A stretch of DNA of 64,000 nucleotides, taken from positions 341,057-405,056 of the forward strand of contig CAMLRS010000002.1 of assembly GCA_946482515.1 (NCBI GenBank), read 5' to 3'. This document shows, one piece after another, positions 31,391-41,128 of this stretch. The DNA is from an uncultured Flavobacteriales bacterium. Its GTDB lineage: Bacteria; Bacteroidota; Bacteroidia; Flavobacteriales; Crocinitomicaceae. The notes below the pieces were generated by a model. That model was given only the letters and a program-made list of their open reading frames with translations, had not been told where the DNA came from and made no database searches. The position numbers and the translations under genes are program-made. The stretch's first letter is position 1. Every line of letters starts with the position of its first letter.

Positions 31391-31683
31391 GCCAACCGGG
31401 AAAAAAGTGCTGTTTTTGAACAAATTAATGTTGAAAGGGATTTTTGGACTTTACGACTTCATGACATCAAGACAACAAGACTTTAAGAAGGATGGTTGAT
31501 GCTTGATGTTGGATGGTTGATTGCTTAAGTAACGACCGGAGACTACCCTACAGAGGGCATAGCCTTATTTAGATTCAATATAAACAATAATCATGCGGTT
31601 ATCAAGGGCAAAGCCGCCAAACAGGCGATCTGAAAACGGTTTTCCGGGCAGAAACGGGGCAGATATTTACCGGAATAGCGGTA
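31391..31683. other. Spacer between divergent rpsL operon and TonB receptor
   Basis: No gene is supported here. It contains a T/G-rich near-repeat, GATGGTTGATGCTT at 31491-31504 and GATGGTTGAT.GCTT at 31512-31526, similar to the repeats at 3.8 and 41.1 kb. The short frames crossing it carry no recognisable protein features. Confidence 0.6.
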
Positions 31684-31715
31684 TTGCGACACACTTTGCT
31701 GCGTGGGTACTTTTG
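31684..31715 (+). promoter_or_regulatory. Promoter of the TonB receptor gene
   Basis: TACTTTTG at 31708-31715, with a TTG at 31684-31686 21 bases upstream. The leader of about 30 bases holds a small palindrome (TCTGCC-gacaaa-GGCAGA, 31722-31739). No clear Fur box was recognised. Confidence 0.55.
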
Positions 31716-31752
31716 CGCCCGTCTGCCGACAAAGGCAGAGCGGTTTTTGATT

Positions 31753-34122
31753 ATGAACGCAACTCAATATATATTTCAACTTATTTCAGTCGTTGGGCTG
31801 ATGCTTTTTACCGGGAATGCGTTTGCGCAGCAAGGTACGGTTAACGGGCGCGTGGTAAGCGCCGGGCAGCCGGTTCCCTTTGCAACGGTTTCCATCGATC
31901 AGCTGGGCGCTCAATCCAACGACGCGGGGTATTTTACCATCGCCAACGTACCATATGGAAACCACATACTGAAAATCGAAAGTGTTGAGCACAAGACGGA
32001 AGAACGGAAAATTTCCATCGACAAACCCGTAACGGAATTAGGCGAGCTGAAAATCGAGCTGGTAGAAATCCTGGATGAATTCACCGTTACCGCTAAATCG
32101 AAAGCACAGCTGGTGAAAGAGCAGCCGTTCGCCGTTGATGCGATCGACATGAAGCCGCTGCAGAACCTGAACATGAATGTGAACCAGGTGTTGAACCAGT
32201 CGACCGGGGTGCGTATTCGCGAAACAGGCGGGTTGGGCTCCGATTTCGTCTTCTCGCTGAGCGGCTTTACCGGCAACCAGGTCCGTTTCTTCGTAGACGG
32301 CTTACCGACCAATGCACTCGGAAGCGCTTACAGCATCAACGCCATTCCTGTTAATAATGTGGAACGCGTTGAGATCTACAAAGGCGTTGTGCCGGTTCAC
32401 CTGGGCGCCGATGCGCTGGGTGGTGCGGTAAATATCGTGACCAATAACAGCGTGCGGAACTTCCTCGATGTTTCTTACGGTTTCGGTTCCTTTAATACGC
32501 ACCAGGGAAGCGTGGTGGGCCGTTATTCAACCAAAAGCGGCTTCGTAGTCAACGCCAGCGCTTTTTACAATTACTCTGATAACAACTTCAAAGTCGACGT
32601 GCGACTGGTGGATAAAACAACCGGTAAAATCGCCGACGAGACTACTGCTTTGCCCCGTTTCAACGATGGGTTCGAATCGGCAACAGGAATGGTGGAATTC
32701 GGTTTCGTGAAGAAAAAATTCGCCGACCGTTTGCTCATTGGTTTCATCGGTTCCAACACGTACAAGGAATTCCAGAACGGAGCCGATATGACCAAACCGG
32801 CCGGACAGGTTCACCGAACCGAAACAGGTGTCATCCCGACATTGAAATACCAGAAAGACCATCTCTTCGTGAAAAACCTCTCGTTGAAAATAAGTGCTGT
32901 TTACAGCCGCATCAAATCGGTGAACGTTGATACCAGCTCGCGTGTTTACGACTGGCTGGGCAATTATACCTACAAACCGCTGGACGCTTCTTCGGGCGAG
33001 CTGAGCTGGAGCAAGACGATGTTTACCTTCAACGACGAGTCGGCCATGGGAACAGCTACGCTGAACTACGACCTGGGCAAGCAGCATTCGTTCACGCTCA
33101 ACCACACGTATTCGTACATCGACCGCCAGGGAACCGACCCGCTGAGTCCCTACCCGATCCCTTATGCCGACCCGAATATCCTGCGCAAGCATTTCACCGG
33201 ACTTTCTTACCAGTTGCGCCTGTTCGACGATCGCTGGCGAACTTCGGTTTTCGGAAAAGCCTTCAACATGACTTCTATCCTGTACCGGGAATCGGACGAC
33301 GTGGCAATCGAAGCACCGACACGGACTGATAACCATTACGACCTGCCGGCTTATGGAATTGCTTCCAGCTTTTTCATTTTCCCTTCGCTCCAGGTAAAAG
33401 CATCGTTTGAAGACACCTACCGTTTGCCTGAAAGCTATGAGATCTTCGGAGACGGCTTGTTGCTGCTCCCGAATGCAGACCTCGAACCGGAGAAAAGCAA
33501 GAACTTCAATGTAGGTGGTTTGTTTGGCAAGCGATTCGGCAAACACCTCCTCAATACGGAATTCAACTTCATGTACCGTTTGCCGGAGAACCTGATCCGC
33601 ACGGTTGCGATAGGTATCCTCAGCAAAAACGAAAACCTGAGCTCGGCACAGATCACCTGTTACGAAGCAGCTATCGGCTATGGCTTCAAAAACTGGCTGA
33701 AAGTGGAGCTGAACGCCACTTACCAGAACATCCTCAACACCTCGTTGTTGCCAAACGGCGAACCGGATCCGCTTTACCTCGACCGTCTGCCGAATACGCC
33801 TTACCTGTTCGGAAATGCCAGCGTAACGCTGACCTCCAAAGAATTCGGCAAAATGAAACAGAAGCTGTCGTTCAACTGGAATACTTCCTATGTAGAAGAA
33901 TTCTACCTGAAATGGCCGAGCCAGGGAAGCAAGGAAACGAAATACGTGATCCCGCGGCAGATCGTTCAGAATGCGGCCGTCACATTTACTTCCCACGAAG
34001 GCCGCTACAACGTGTCGCTGTCGTGCATGAATATCCTGGATGCCAAGCTCTACGACAATTTCCGCATCCAGAAACCCGGAAGGAGCTTCAGCATCAAACT
34101 GCGGTATTTCCTGGGGAATTAA
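31753..34122 (+). CDS. TonB-dependent outer-membrane receptor, XusA-like
   Basis: A 789-residue outer-membrane transporter. The signal peptide is MNATQYIFQLISVVGLMLFTGNAFAQ; the start at 31753 is chosen because the longer frame begins upstream of the promoter. An N-terminal carboxypeptidase-regulatory-like domain (GTVNGRVVSAGQPVPFATVSI..., about 30-105) is followed by a plug (NMNVNQVLNQSTGVRIRETGG, VERVEIYKGVVPVHLGADALGGAVNIVT) and a 22-strand-type barrel ending in an aromatic C-terminus (KLRYFLGN). The next gene, 31 bases on, is a DUF4374 lipoprotein. Together they resemble XusA-XusB of Bacteroides, which scavenge foreign siderophores. The substrate is inferred from that pairing only. Confidence 0.85.
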   Translation: MNATQYIFQLISVVGLMLFTGNAFAQQGTVNGRVVSAGQPVPFATVSIDQLGAQSNDAGYFTIANVPYGNHILKIESVEHKTEERKISIDKPVTELGELKIELVEILDEFTVTAKSKAQLVKEQPFAVDAIDMKPLQNLNMNVNQVLNQSTGVRIRETGGLGSDFVFSLSGFTGNQVRFFVDGLPTNALGSAYSINAIPVNNVERVEIYKGVVPVHLGADALGGAVNIVTNNSVRNFLDVSYGFGSFNTHQGSVVGRYSTKSGFVVNASAFYNYSDNNFKVDVRLVDKTTGKIADETTALPRFNDGFESATGMVEFGFVKKKFADRLLIGFIGSNTYKEFQNGADMTKPAGQVHRTETGVIPTLKYQKDHLFVKNLSLKISAVYSRIKSVNVDTSSRVYDWLGNYTYKPLDASSGELSWSKTMFTFNDESAMGTATLNYDLGKQHSFTLNHTYSYIDRQGTDPLSPYPIPYADPNILRKHFTGLSYQLRLFDDRWRTSVFGKAFNMTSILYRESDDVAIEAPTRTDNHYDLPAYGIASSFFIFPSLQVKASFEDTYRLPESYEIFGDGLLLLPNADLEPEKSKNFNVGGLFGKRFGKHLLNTEFNFMYRLPENLIRTVAIGILSKNENLSSAQITCYEAAIGYGFKNWLKVELNATYQNILNTSLLPNGEPDPLYLDRLPNTPYLFGNASVTLTSKEFGKMKQKLSFNWNTSYVEEFYLKWPSQGSKETKYVIPRQIVQNAAVTFTSHEGRYNVSLSCMNILDAKLYDNFRIQKPGRSFSIKLRYFLGN

Positions 34123-34153
34123 CAATGTAAAAATTCAATATCAATAAATAGCT

Positions 34154-35371
34154 ATGAAAACACATATCCTTGGCCTTGCGGCATTCGTCCTGATCGGACT
34201 CGTTGCACCAGGTTGTAAAAAGAAGAAAAAAGACGACGAAGTAGTTGTTCCGGATTCCGGTTACGTTGTTGGCCTGAAAACCACAAGTGCTGGACAGGAT
34301 GCGGAATACCTCCTTTCAACCGGCGACCTGATGAGCGGAACGATCTCTGCAAGCGGTGTCGGTGTGGAGCAAATGGGCTGGATGTACTACCACATGGCAG
34401 GAAACAAGATCCTGGCAATGGATTACACCAACAACATCTGCACAGGATACACTATCGGTGGTGGTTCGATCTCTGAGTCCGGAAGCTTCGTATTCGAGCG
34501 CATGGATGCACTGACCAACATCCCGGGATCAGACAACATCATCGCTATCGGTGCTCCATGGGGCGGTGGTTCTTACGACTGCTTCATCCAGACGATCAAC
34601 ACTAGCTCGATGTCGATCAGCTCTTCTGTTGCTACGCCTTTGTACGAGCTCTACAATGATACCAATGCCCGCCTGAATATGTGGCCTACACAAACGTACA
34701 TCGAGAACGGGAAGCTGTTTGTTTCCTTCTACCCGCTGCACGGTGCTTCCTGGGATACAGATCGTACCGATACAGCTTACGTAAGCGTTTACTCTTATCC
34801 GGGAATGGTTTACCAGCACACGTTCAAAGACACACGTACGAGCCCGATCGGTTACTACGGTGGCAGCAACGCCATGGTAACTGACGAGAGCGGTAACCAC
34901 TACACCTTCTCAACTTCATCTATCGCTGCCGGTTTCACCCAGGCAACCAAGCCTTCCGGAATCCTCCGTATCAATGCCGGAGCTGAGCAGTTCGATCCGG
35001 GCTACTTCTTCAACGTAGAAAGCCATGGCTACAAAATGCTGACAGGTACGTACGCCGGAAACGGAAAAGTGGTAGCACGCGTTATTCCGATTGCCAATGA
35101 TGCAGCAGTTTGGGGTGCTTTCGAAGTAACCAACGCGATCTGCAAAATTGCCATCCTCGACCTGAACGCTCAAACCGTAACGATCGTAAACGATGTGCCA
35201 CTGCACGGCGGACAGTACTACACACCGTTCTACCTGGAAAGCGGAATGGTTTACATTTCGGTGAATACCGGATCGAGCGCATACGTGTACCGTGTTGACC
35301 CGGCTACGGCCACAGCACAACAAGGAGCTGCTATCGACGGAAGCCAGCTGCAGTACATCCTGAAGTACTAA
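34154..35371 (+). CDS. DUF4374 lipoprotein, XusB-like siderophore-binding candidate
   Basis: A 405-residue lipoprotein (lipobox LVAPGC, Cys21, then a KKKKKDDE stretch). The mature part is a beta-propeller-like DUF4374 domain with repeated YVVGLKT, GKLFVSFYPLHG, NHYTFSTSS and GKVVARVIP blades. In Bacteroides thetaiotaomicron the DUF4374 lipoprotein XusB sits on the outer face and binds enterobactin for the receptor XusA. Gene order and spacing here match that pair. XusC, the PepSY protein that completes the Bacteroides locus, is absent. A strong terminator follows, so this is a two-gene operon. Confidence 0.8.
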   Translation: MKTHILGLAAFVLIGLVAPGCKKKKKDDEVVVPDSGYVVGLKTTSAGQDAEYLLSTGDLMSGTISASGVGVEQMGWMYYHMAGNKILAMDYTNNICTGYTIGGGSISESGSFVFERMDALTNIPGSDNIIAIGAPWGGGSYDCFIQTINTSSMSISSSVATPLYELYNDTNARLNMWPTQTYIENGKLFVSFYPLHGASWDTDRTDTAYVSVYSYPGMVYQHTFKDTRTSPIGYYGGSNAMVTDESGNHYTFSTSSIAAGFTQATKPSGILRINAGAEQFDPGYFFNVESHGYKMLTGTYAGNGKVVARVIPIANDAAVWGAFEVTNAICKIAILDLNAQTVTIVNDVPLHGGQYYTPFYLESGMVYISVNTGSSAYVYRVDPATATAQQGAAIDGSQLQYILKY

Positions 35372-35396
35372 TCGCTGCTCAACATAAGTAACTTTT

Positions 35397-35430
35397 AAAA
35401 GCTGCTTCGTAACTACGGAGCAGCTTTTTT
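35397..35430 (+). terminator. Intrinsic terminator after the XusA/XusB-like operon
   Basis: Stem AAAAGCTGCT/AGCAGCTTTT with an inner CGTA/TACG pairing, followed by six T. It starts 26 bases after the stop. Confidence 0.92.
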
Positions 35431-35592
35431 AATTCATACTTTTCAATTGTCGACTCCTAAATTGCGTAAGTCTATACGTGAATAAATTATTATCAGTAAT
35501 TCTGACTTAGAGCAAAAATTACTTTTACGAGTTTGTGGATAATAAATAACTATATATTAGCGCTGTATATAACCGATTATTCACTAAACACA

Positions 35593-35718
35593 ATGGCAAA
35601 GCAATCTCCAAAGGTTTCACCAAAACCTTCTAAATCAAATCCGAATTACCCTAGCAAAAATCCTGGAATGCCTTCTGGTCCTGGTCGTGGAAATGATCCA
35701 AAGCCAAAAGGGAAATAA
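35593..35718 (+). CDS. Small Pro/Lys/Gly-rich protein, unknown
   Basis: A 41-residue frame beginning MAKQSPKVSPKPSKSNPNYP and ending GPGRGNDPKPKGK. It is built almost wholly of Pro, Lys, Ser, Asn and Gly, strongly basic, with no hydrophobic segment, so it must be disordered. It ends 41 bases before a T9SS protease on the same strand. I see no perfect promoter. Similar short PxxP/K-rich proteins occur in Bacteroidota without known function. A coding role is supported only by its unusual coherent composition and the clean ATG. Confidence 0.45.
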   Translation: MAKQSPKVSPKPSKSNPNYPSKNPGMPSGPGRGNDPKPKGK

Positions 35719-35759
35719 CACAGGCATTTTCTTTCATCCACCATTCATTTTCTATTTCT

Positions 35760-38700
35760 ATGAAATCACTATCCAAAAAAATTCTACCGCTGATAGCAGC
35801 TGTATTTTGCACAATTGGGGTTGGCACAACAGCCTACGCTCAAAATATCGACTTTAACCAAGAGTGGGAATACCCGGCAGGGAATCCTGACACACTAACC
35901 AGAACAGTTTCGTACCCTACTGGCGGGTGGGTATATGTTTTATCCAGCACGCGTAGCTTAGGTGGGGATATGGACGTTTCATTGACGAAATTCAGCTCGT
36001 TAGGAGTGCTGATATGGCAACAAACCTATGATCATGATGCTCTAGCAGACTACGGTGTTGATCTCGTTGTCAGTGATAATAACATCTATGTTCTCGCAGT
36101 TGTGAACGACAGCGTTAGCATGACAGATTTTTGTCTTCTCAAGTATAACTCCAGTGGTGTTCTTCAGTGGGACAGAATCACGGATGGCGGAGTTGATGGT
36201 TTCGATGGACCAACAGATATTGGAGCAGATTCCAATGGTGATATTTATGTTGTTGGAAGTGTTAGCGACAGTACTTTCTTTTCAGACATTTTTATTCAAA
36301 AAGTCACTCCATCGAACACTGTCGTATGGGATGAAACTTATGATTATGCTGATTACAACGACGCGGGGGGAGCTCTGAATATTTATACAGATCATATCAC
36401 AGTAGCCGGAGTATCCGCTTCTGACGTTGATGTGTACGATAATGTTTGTCTCTTTCTCGATAAATCAGACGGCTCATTACTTTCGGAGAACCGCGATGAA
36501 ATAGAGGATGGACTCCCGGACTATTTTCAATCCTATACTTCCGACGAAGCAAACAACTATTACATTCTGGGAACATCTGGCATCGGATCTGCTGCGAATG
36601 TTAAACTGTACAAGGTTTCCGAAGGATCGGGTCTTGTATGGTCGGCAACCCTGGATAATGGCCTGGAAGACATTGGAACATCTGTTGTTTCGGATGCTTC
36701 GGGTAACGTCTACATATGTGGGCAAACTTATACAACAGAAGGAAGCAAAATGTTCCTGTCGAAGTATGATATCGATGGTGACCCTTTATGGTCCAAAACC
36801 TTCTCACCGAATCCAACAAGCATTACAAGAGGAACTGATTTGAAGATCATGGACAACGGGAATATTCTTGTCACGGGTGTCACATCAGAAAATTCAGATC
36901 ACCAGATTGTCACTGTGTGCTTTTCTGAAGATGGGGAAATCCGTCGGGCGTTATACCATAATGACGCGGTTTACATGGACCGTGATCCGAAGATCTCAGT
37001 TTATGAATCCAGTGCATACATTACCGGAGTTATAGAAGAAAACTCTTTTGTTAAAGGTCACGTTCTCAAAATAAGCTACGCTGAAAGGACTATTGATACA
37101 ACCTACGTAGATTCTGCCGTATCGCATGTTTCAGGAGAATTGATTATTCGTTTCTCAAAACACCACATGCTCGCTTCAGCAGTTAATAAAGTCGGATACA
37201 ATTTTGGACGTCTCGACAGCTTCGTTGACAGTGCGACACTTGACTCACTGGAAGCTCATTATCCCCCTGTTGCCTGGGAACGAGCAAAAGCCCGGAAAAT
37301 TTTCACAAGGCTGACAATGAACGATTCCATTTCTATAGCCCGATCGGGAGACTCAATTCCTACAGCACCACTGTGGGCAACCTTGGTGGTTGAAATTCCA
37401 GGTTTTGATGAAATTGAAGCGCATGATAGCTTGTTTGGAAAAGGAAGCCCGAACTTGTATCATGTACAATTTAACAGCTTCTGCCAGGCAACTGAACCGG
37501 ATGATAACCATTGGGGAGAGCAGGATGCAATGAACGGCGACGAGGCAGCTGCTGACATAAAAGTACTGGAAGCCTGGGACTACGAAACAGGTAAAGAAGC
37601 CATCAGAGTTGGAGTTTATGATACCGGGCTCAAATGGGATCATGAGGATTTCGGAGGTGGTTTTGGCTGCTCAACATGTGTTGTCCAGGGCGGATGGGAT
37701 TATCAGACTCAAGCCAGCATTTATAACACGGATAATCAGGGCGACCCTATTATTGCAAGCCCCTTCAGTGGTCATGGAACGAAGGTTTCTGGAATTATCG
37801 GAGCTATCAGAAATAATTCCGATGGAGTTGCAGGAATTGCTGGCGGTGACGGCGGAAACAATGACAAAGGCGTTTCGCTATATGGCTTTAAGGTACTTGC
37901 CACCGGATTAACAGTGGCAGAAATATGTGAAGCGCTAATAGAAGGAACGTATAATACGAATACCGGCGTTGGTTTCGGATTGCACGTCATGAATAACAGC
38001 TGGTCCTCCACCTCTTATTTTTGGGATGAGCCGATAGCATTGCGACAATTGGAAACAGCCTGTCAGCAAGAAATCTTCAGAAACCAAACGGTCTTTGTAG
38101 CCAGTCGAGGCAATGATGCATCCGTTGACGAAAAGTTCCCGAACTTCTCTATGAGGGAATACATGGTAGTGAATGTCGGTGGGATGGGGACCAATGGATT
38201 TAAACATCCTTCCTCCACTTGGGCTGGTGGAGTTGATCTGATCGCGCCTTATACCTCTACGTTAACTTATACGACAGACAACGTAAACACATCAGCTTAC
38301 AATACCTTTTCCGGAACTTCAGCATCTGCACCTCATGTCAGCGGAGCCGCTGCATTGCTATTGAGCTATATTAATTTCACCCCTGTCGTGCCGAATTTCC
38401 TTCTACCGGAGGATGTCGAATTTCTGCTTCAAAGATATGCGACGGATGTCACAGGATCTTTTAATGGAGATCAATATGCAACGGGTTATGACGTGTTTTC
38501 TGGCCATGGTAAACTCAATATTGGCAACGTTTTCACACACATCGACAAGTCACAATACATCATCAGGCATTATACCGGAGAATCTACCATGTCGAACACA
38601 CCTACACCAGTCTATGAAGATGTGCTGGCTTATTACGATCAGGGCGACCATACAACCGGATCGTATGTCGGAGACGTGTATGAACTGTCCTTAACCATTC

Positions 38701-39239
38701 CAAATAGTTTATATGGTGGAGATGTCATTGTAAACTCCTGGCCTCTACACACTTTCTCGAATGTCTTGAAATTTGCAGATCCATCTTTGGGAATACAAAC
38801 TAATAATTTTTTCGAGTCAACCATTGTATCAATTGACAATACCAATACGGTCTTGAAAGGCTATACGGTTCATTTTACTCAAGCACCTAACAACGGGCCT
38901 GCAGTAGACTTCTGGTATCCTGTAGCTCCGGGAGAGGCTTATAAAATGGGCTATACGCTCCATCTGGAATCAGCATACGCAGGAATAAATGAAAATATAA
39001 ATTCGCCTTTCGTCTGCTATCCAAATCCCACCAATGATGAGTTGCATATAGGATTCTCCAGCGAATTTTCAGGGTCTGCTGAAATCACTATCTTTGACAT
39101 ATCGGGTAAATTGATCTTCAGCAATACGGTTTTTCAGGATATGAATACGATCTCAACTGAATCCTGGCCCAACGGAATGTACATTGTCAACGTTATAATA
39201 AATAATGAGATGTATCATGAAAAGGTTGTTAAGCAATAG
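35760..39239 (+). CDS. Secreted subtilisin-like protease with T9SS type A signal
   Basis: A 1159-residue secreted serine protease. Signal peptide MKSLSKKILPLIAAVFCTIGVGTTAYA; residues about 30-440 form a repeat propeller (LTKFSSLGVLIWQQTYD, FLLKYNSSGVLQWDRI, MFLSKYDIDGDPLWSKT); about 600-905 is a peptidase S8 domain with the catalytic triad Asp621 (GVYDTG), His672 (SGHGTK) and Ser854 (SGTSASAPH). The end is a type A T9SS signal (CYPNPTNDELHIGF...GMYIVNVIIN). It should be secreted and surface-attached; the substrate is unknown. Base composition is more AT-rich than the genes to the left. It overlaps the following lipoprotein gene by 23 bases. Confidence 0.88.
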   Translation: MKSLSKKILPLIAAVFCTIGVGTTAYAQNIDFNQEWEYPAGNPDTLTRTVSYPTGGWVYVLSSTRSLGGDMDVSLTKFSSLGVLIWQQTYDHDALADYGVDLVVSDNNIYVLAVVNDSVSMTDFCLLKYNSSGVLQWDRITDGGVDGFDGPTDIGADSNGDIYVVGSVSDSTFFSDIFIQKVTPSNTVVWDETYDYADYNDAGGALNIYTDHITVAGVSASDVDVYDNVCLFLDKSDGSLLSENRDEIEDGLPDYFQSYTSDEANNYYILGTSGIGSAANVKLYKVSEGSGLVWSATLDNGLEDIGTSVVSDASGNVYICGQTYTTEGSKMFLSKYDIDGDPLWSKTFSPNPTSITRGTDLKIMDNGNILVTGVTSENSDHQIVTVCFSEDGEIRRALYHNDAVYMDRDPKISVYESSAYITGVIEENSFVKGHVLKISYAERTIDTTYVDSAVSHVSGELIIRFSKHHMLASAVNKVGYNFGRLDSFVDSATLDSLEAHYPPVAWERAKARKIFTRLTMNDSISIARSGDSIPTAPLWATLVVEIPGFDEIEAHDSLFGKGSPNLYHVQFNSFCQATEPDDNHWGEQDAMNGDEAAADIKVLEAWDYETGKEAIRVGVYDTGLKWDHEDFGGGFGCSTCVVQGGWDYQTQASIYNTDNQGDPIIASPFSGHGTKVSGIIGAIRNNSDGVAGIAGGDGGNNDKGVSLYGFKVLATGLTVAEICEALIEGTYNTNTGVGFGLHVMNNSWSSTSYFWDEPIALRQLETACQQEIFRNQTVFVASRGNDASVDEKFPNFSMREYMVVNVGGMGTNGFKHPSSTWAGGVDLIAPYTSTLTYTTDNVNTSAYNTFSGTSASAPHVSGAAALLLSYINFTPVVPNFLLPEDVEFLLQRYATDVTGSFNGDQYATGYDVFSGHGKLNIGNVFTHIDKSQYIIRHYTGESTMSNTPTPVYEDVLAYYDQGDHTTGSYVGDVYELSLTIPNSLYGGDVIVNSWPLHTFSNVLKFADPSLGIQTNNFFESTIVSIDNTNTVLKGYTVHFTQAPNNGPAVDFWYPVAPGEAYKMGYTLHLESAYAGINENINSPFVCYPNPTNDELHIGFSSEFSGSAEITIFDISGKLIFSNTVFQDMNTISTESWPNGMYIVNVIINNEMYHEKVVKQ

Positions 39240-40233
39240 TACACTAATTCTGCTAGTTGTCTTCACGCTATTCTCATGTGGAAAGGAGCCCTTAATCAGT
39301 GAGTGGTCTCAGCTTTCTGCCGATGAATGCGGACCTTTCCAGTATGATGAGCCTGTTGTAGTCGTTGATTTTGGAACGAGTGGAATTCAATATCAATTTC
39401 CATGCTTCAATCCTGACAATTCAGATGAAATTGCTTATGTTAAACTGAATGGTAATCAATGCTCCCTTGTGAAATACAACATGTCGAGCAAACAGGAAAC
39501 TGTTCTGATTGCGAATACATTCATTTCCAGTCAACCCGTCTGGACTCGCTCAGGATGGATCTTTTACACTGTCGCACCTGCCAATATCGTCTATAAAGTA
39601 AGCGAGAATGGTGGCTCAATCACTCAGATTACACAAGCTGGTTGGGAAGCCATCAACTTTGGTGTTGATAAGGTTACGGATAACGTGCTGATTCATTCAA
39701 ATGGATCGAATATGGGAAATCCCGATTATCATGGAATTTACAACGTAGATGGTGTGAAGGTAGATTCGCTCCGCTGGAGATTTGAAGACATCTATGTGGG
39801 TGGGCATTGTCAGGCATTGGACCTTCATCATTCGGGCTATAAAACCTATGGAGATGTCAGCACACCGCAGCCAGCTGTTGGAATCTGTCAAATTTGGGAT
39901 AACAATGTCTCATTTATTCAATCTTTTGATAATGCACTAACCGGCCCAATCACTGTTGCTCAGAATGATCAATACTTCTTCTATGTGATGTATTGGGGAG
40001 GTTTCTATCGATTCAACAAGCAAACGTTGGAGACTGTCAGATTGGAAGACTTGTGCACAGCTAGGAATATCCGGGCCATGAGTATTTCCGATGATGGACG
40101 TTACCTTTTGCTTGAGCGCGTGACAGCTACAAAAGAAGGAGGTCAAGGGGTGTATCTGATTGACGAGCAATCAGATATCTACCTTTACCACATTCAGCTG
40201 GGAGGGCAAAAGAAAGTGCTTGCCGAACAATAA
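39217..40233 (+). CDS. Lipoprotein with TolB-like propeller
   Basis: A 338-residue lipoprotein: MKRLLSNSTLILLVVFTLFS-Cys21. The mature part has TolB/WD-like blades (CFNPDNSDEIAYVKLNG, VWTRSGWIFYTV, MSISDDGRYLLLERV). The start at 39217 gives the proper lipobox; it lies inside the 3' end of the protease gene, so the two are co-transcribed and probably act together. A role as a binding or tethering partner of the protease is inference. No family name is certain. Confidence 0.7.
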   Translation: MKRLLSNSTLILLVVFTLFSCGKEPLISEWSQLSADECGPFQYDEPVVVVDFGTSGIQYQFPCFNPDNSDEIAYVKLNGNQCSLVKYNMSSKQETVLIANTFISSQPVWTRSGWIFYTVAPANIVYKVSENGGSITQITQAGWEAINFGVDKVTDNVLIHSNGSNMGNPDYHGIYNVDGVKVDSLRWRFEDIYVGGHCQALDLHHSGYKTYGDVSTPQPAVGICQIWDNNVSFIQSFDNALTGPITVAQNDQYFFYVMYWGGFYRFNKQTLETVRLEDLCTARNIRAMSISDDGRYLLLERVTATKEGGQGVYLIDEQSDIYLYHIQLGGQKKVLAEQ

Positions 40234-40354
40234 TAGACTTGCATAATTCAGGTATTTATCGATTGAAATTAGGGAATATGTCGTATTTCAGGAATCATGG
40301 TATCAGGGCATCTTTGGGTAACCGGTAACGAAGCCGGATTTAATACCTTCAGTC

Positions 40355-41122
40355 ATGAAAGCCACACACCTTATGCTATGTTTCGGCGTGCTGCTAACCT
40401 CTTGCGCAGTGATACATCCCGGAGAAGTTGGCGTGAAATCGCGGTTCGGAAAGCTCGGCGAGCCGAAAACGAACGGACTTATAGCGTTCAACCCGATTAC
40501 CACACGCATCATCAAGCTACCATCGCAAACCATTAACCGGGAATTGCTGATCAACCTGCCTTCGAAGGAAGGACTCACCATCCAGTCGGAAATTTCCATT
40601 TTGTACCGTATCAAGCCGGATATGGCCGCAAAGATTGTCGAGGAAATTGGTTCTGACTTTGACAAGATCATTACTGCGGTTTTCCGCTCCGCCTCTGCCG
40701 ATGTTACTTCCCGATTCTACGCCAAAGACATGCACAGCGGCGAGCGCGATAAGATCGAGAAAGAAATCGCCGCCAAGATGAACAGCATCCTGAATGAAAG
40801 AGGATTTGAGATCGAAGCGGTACTGATGAAATCGATCACGCTGCCCGATGGACTGGCCAAAGCCATCGAAGCGAAGCTCGAAGCCGAACAGCTGGCCCAG
40901 CGCATGGATTTCGTGCTGCTTTCAGAAAAGAAGGAAGCCGAACGCAAGATTATCGAAGCGCAGGGAACCCGCGACGCTCAGCTCATCCTTTCAGAAGGCT
41001 TGACGGAAAACATCCTGCGTTTGCGGCAAATCGAAATGATGCAGGAGCTTTCTTCCAGTCCGAATGCAAAGGTGATTTTTACGGAAGGTCAGACGAATCC
41101 GTTGTTAATACAAGTGGAATAG
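40355..41122 (+). CDS. Band 7/SPFH (prohibitin-like) lipoprotein
   Basis: A 255-residue lipoprotein: MKATHLMLCFGVLLTS-Cys17. The domain is of the SPFH/prohibitin type (IHPGEVGVKSRFGKLGEP, LINLPSKEGLTIQSEISILYRI, FRSASADVTSRF), followed by a helical coiled-coil region rich in Glu/Ala/Gln (KAIEAKLEAEQLAQRMDF...AERKIIEAQGTRDAQLILSEGL). Most family members are integral-membrane scaffolds that oligomerise; a lipid anchor in place of a transmembrane helix is unusual. A near-consensus box CATCTTTG lies at 40309-40316. Confidence 0.8.
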   Translation: MKATHLMLCFGVLLTSCAVIHPGEVGVKSRFGKLGEPKTNGLIAFNPITTRIIKLPSQTINRELLINLPSKEGLTIQSEISILYRIKPDMAAKIVEEIGSDFDKIITAVFRSASADVTSRFYAKDMHSGERDKIEKEIAAKMNSILNERGFEIEAVLMKSITLPDGLAKAIEAKLEAEQLAQRMDFVLLSEKKEAERKIIEAQGTRDAQLILSEGLTENILRLRQIEMMQELSSSPNAKVIFTEGQTNPLLIQVE

Positions 41123-41128
41123 TTGGAA

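Noticed and set aside
31560..31752. Possible cobalamin or other riboswitch before the TonB receptor
   Set aside because: The GCC/GGC-rich stems there do not match any riboswitch core I know, and most of the region lies upstream of the promoter box.
32527..34125. A 532-residue open frame antisense to the TonB receptor
   Set aside because: It mirrors the receptor codons, shows no signal peptide or motif, and has no promoter of its own.
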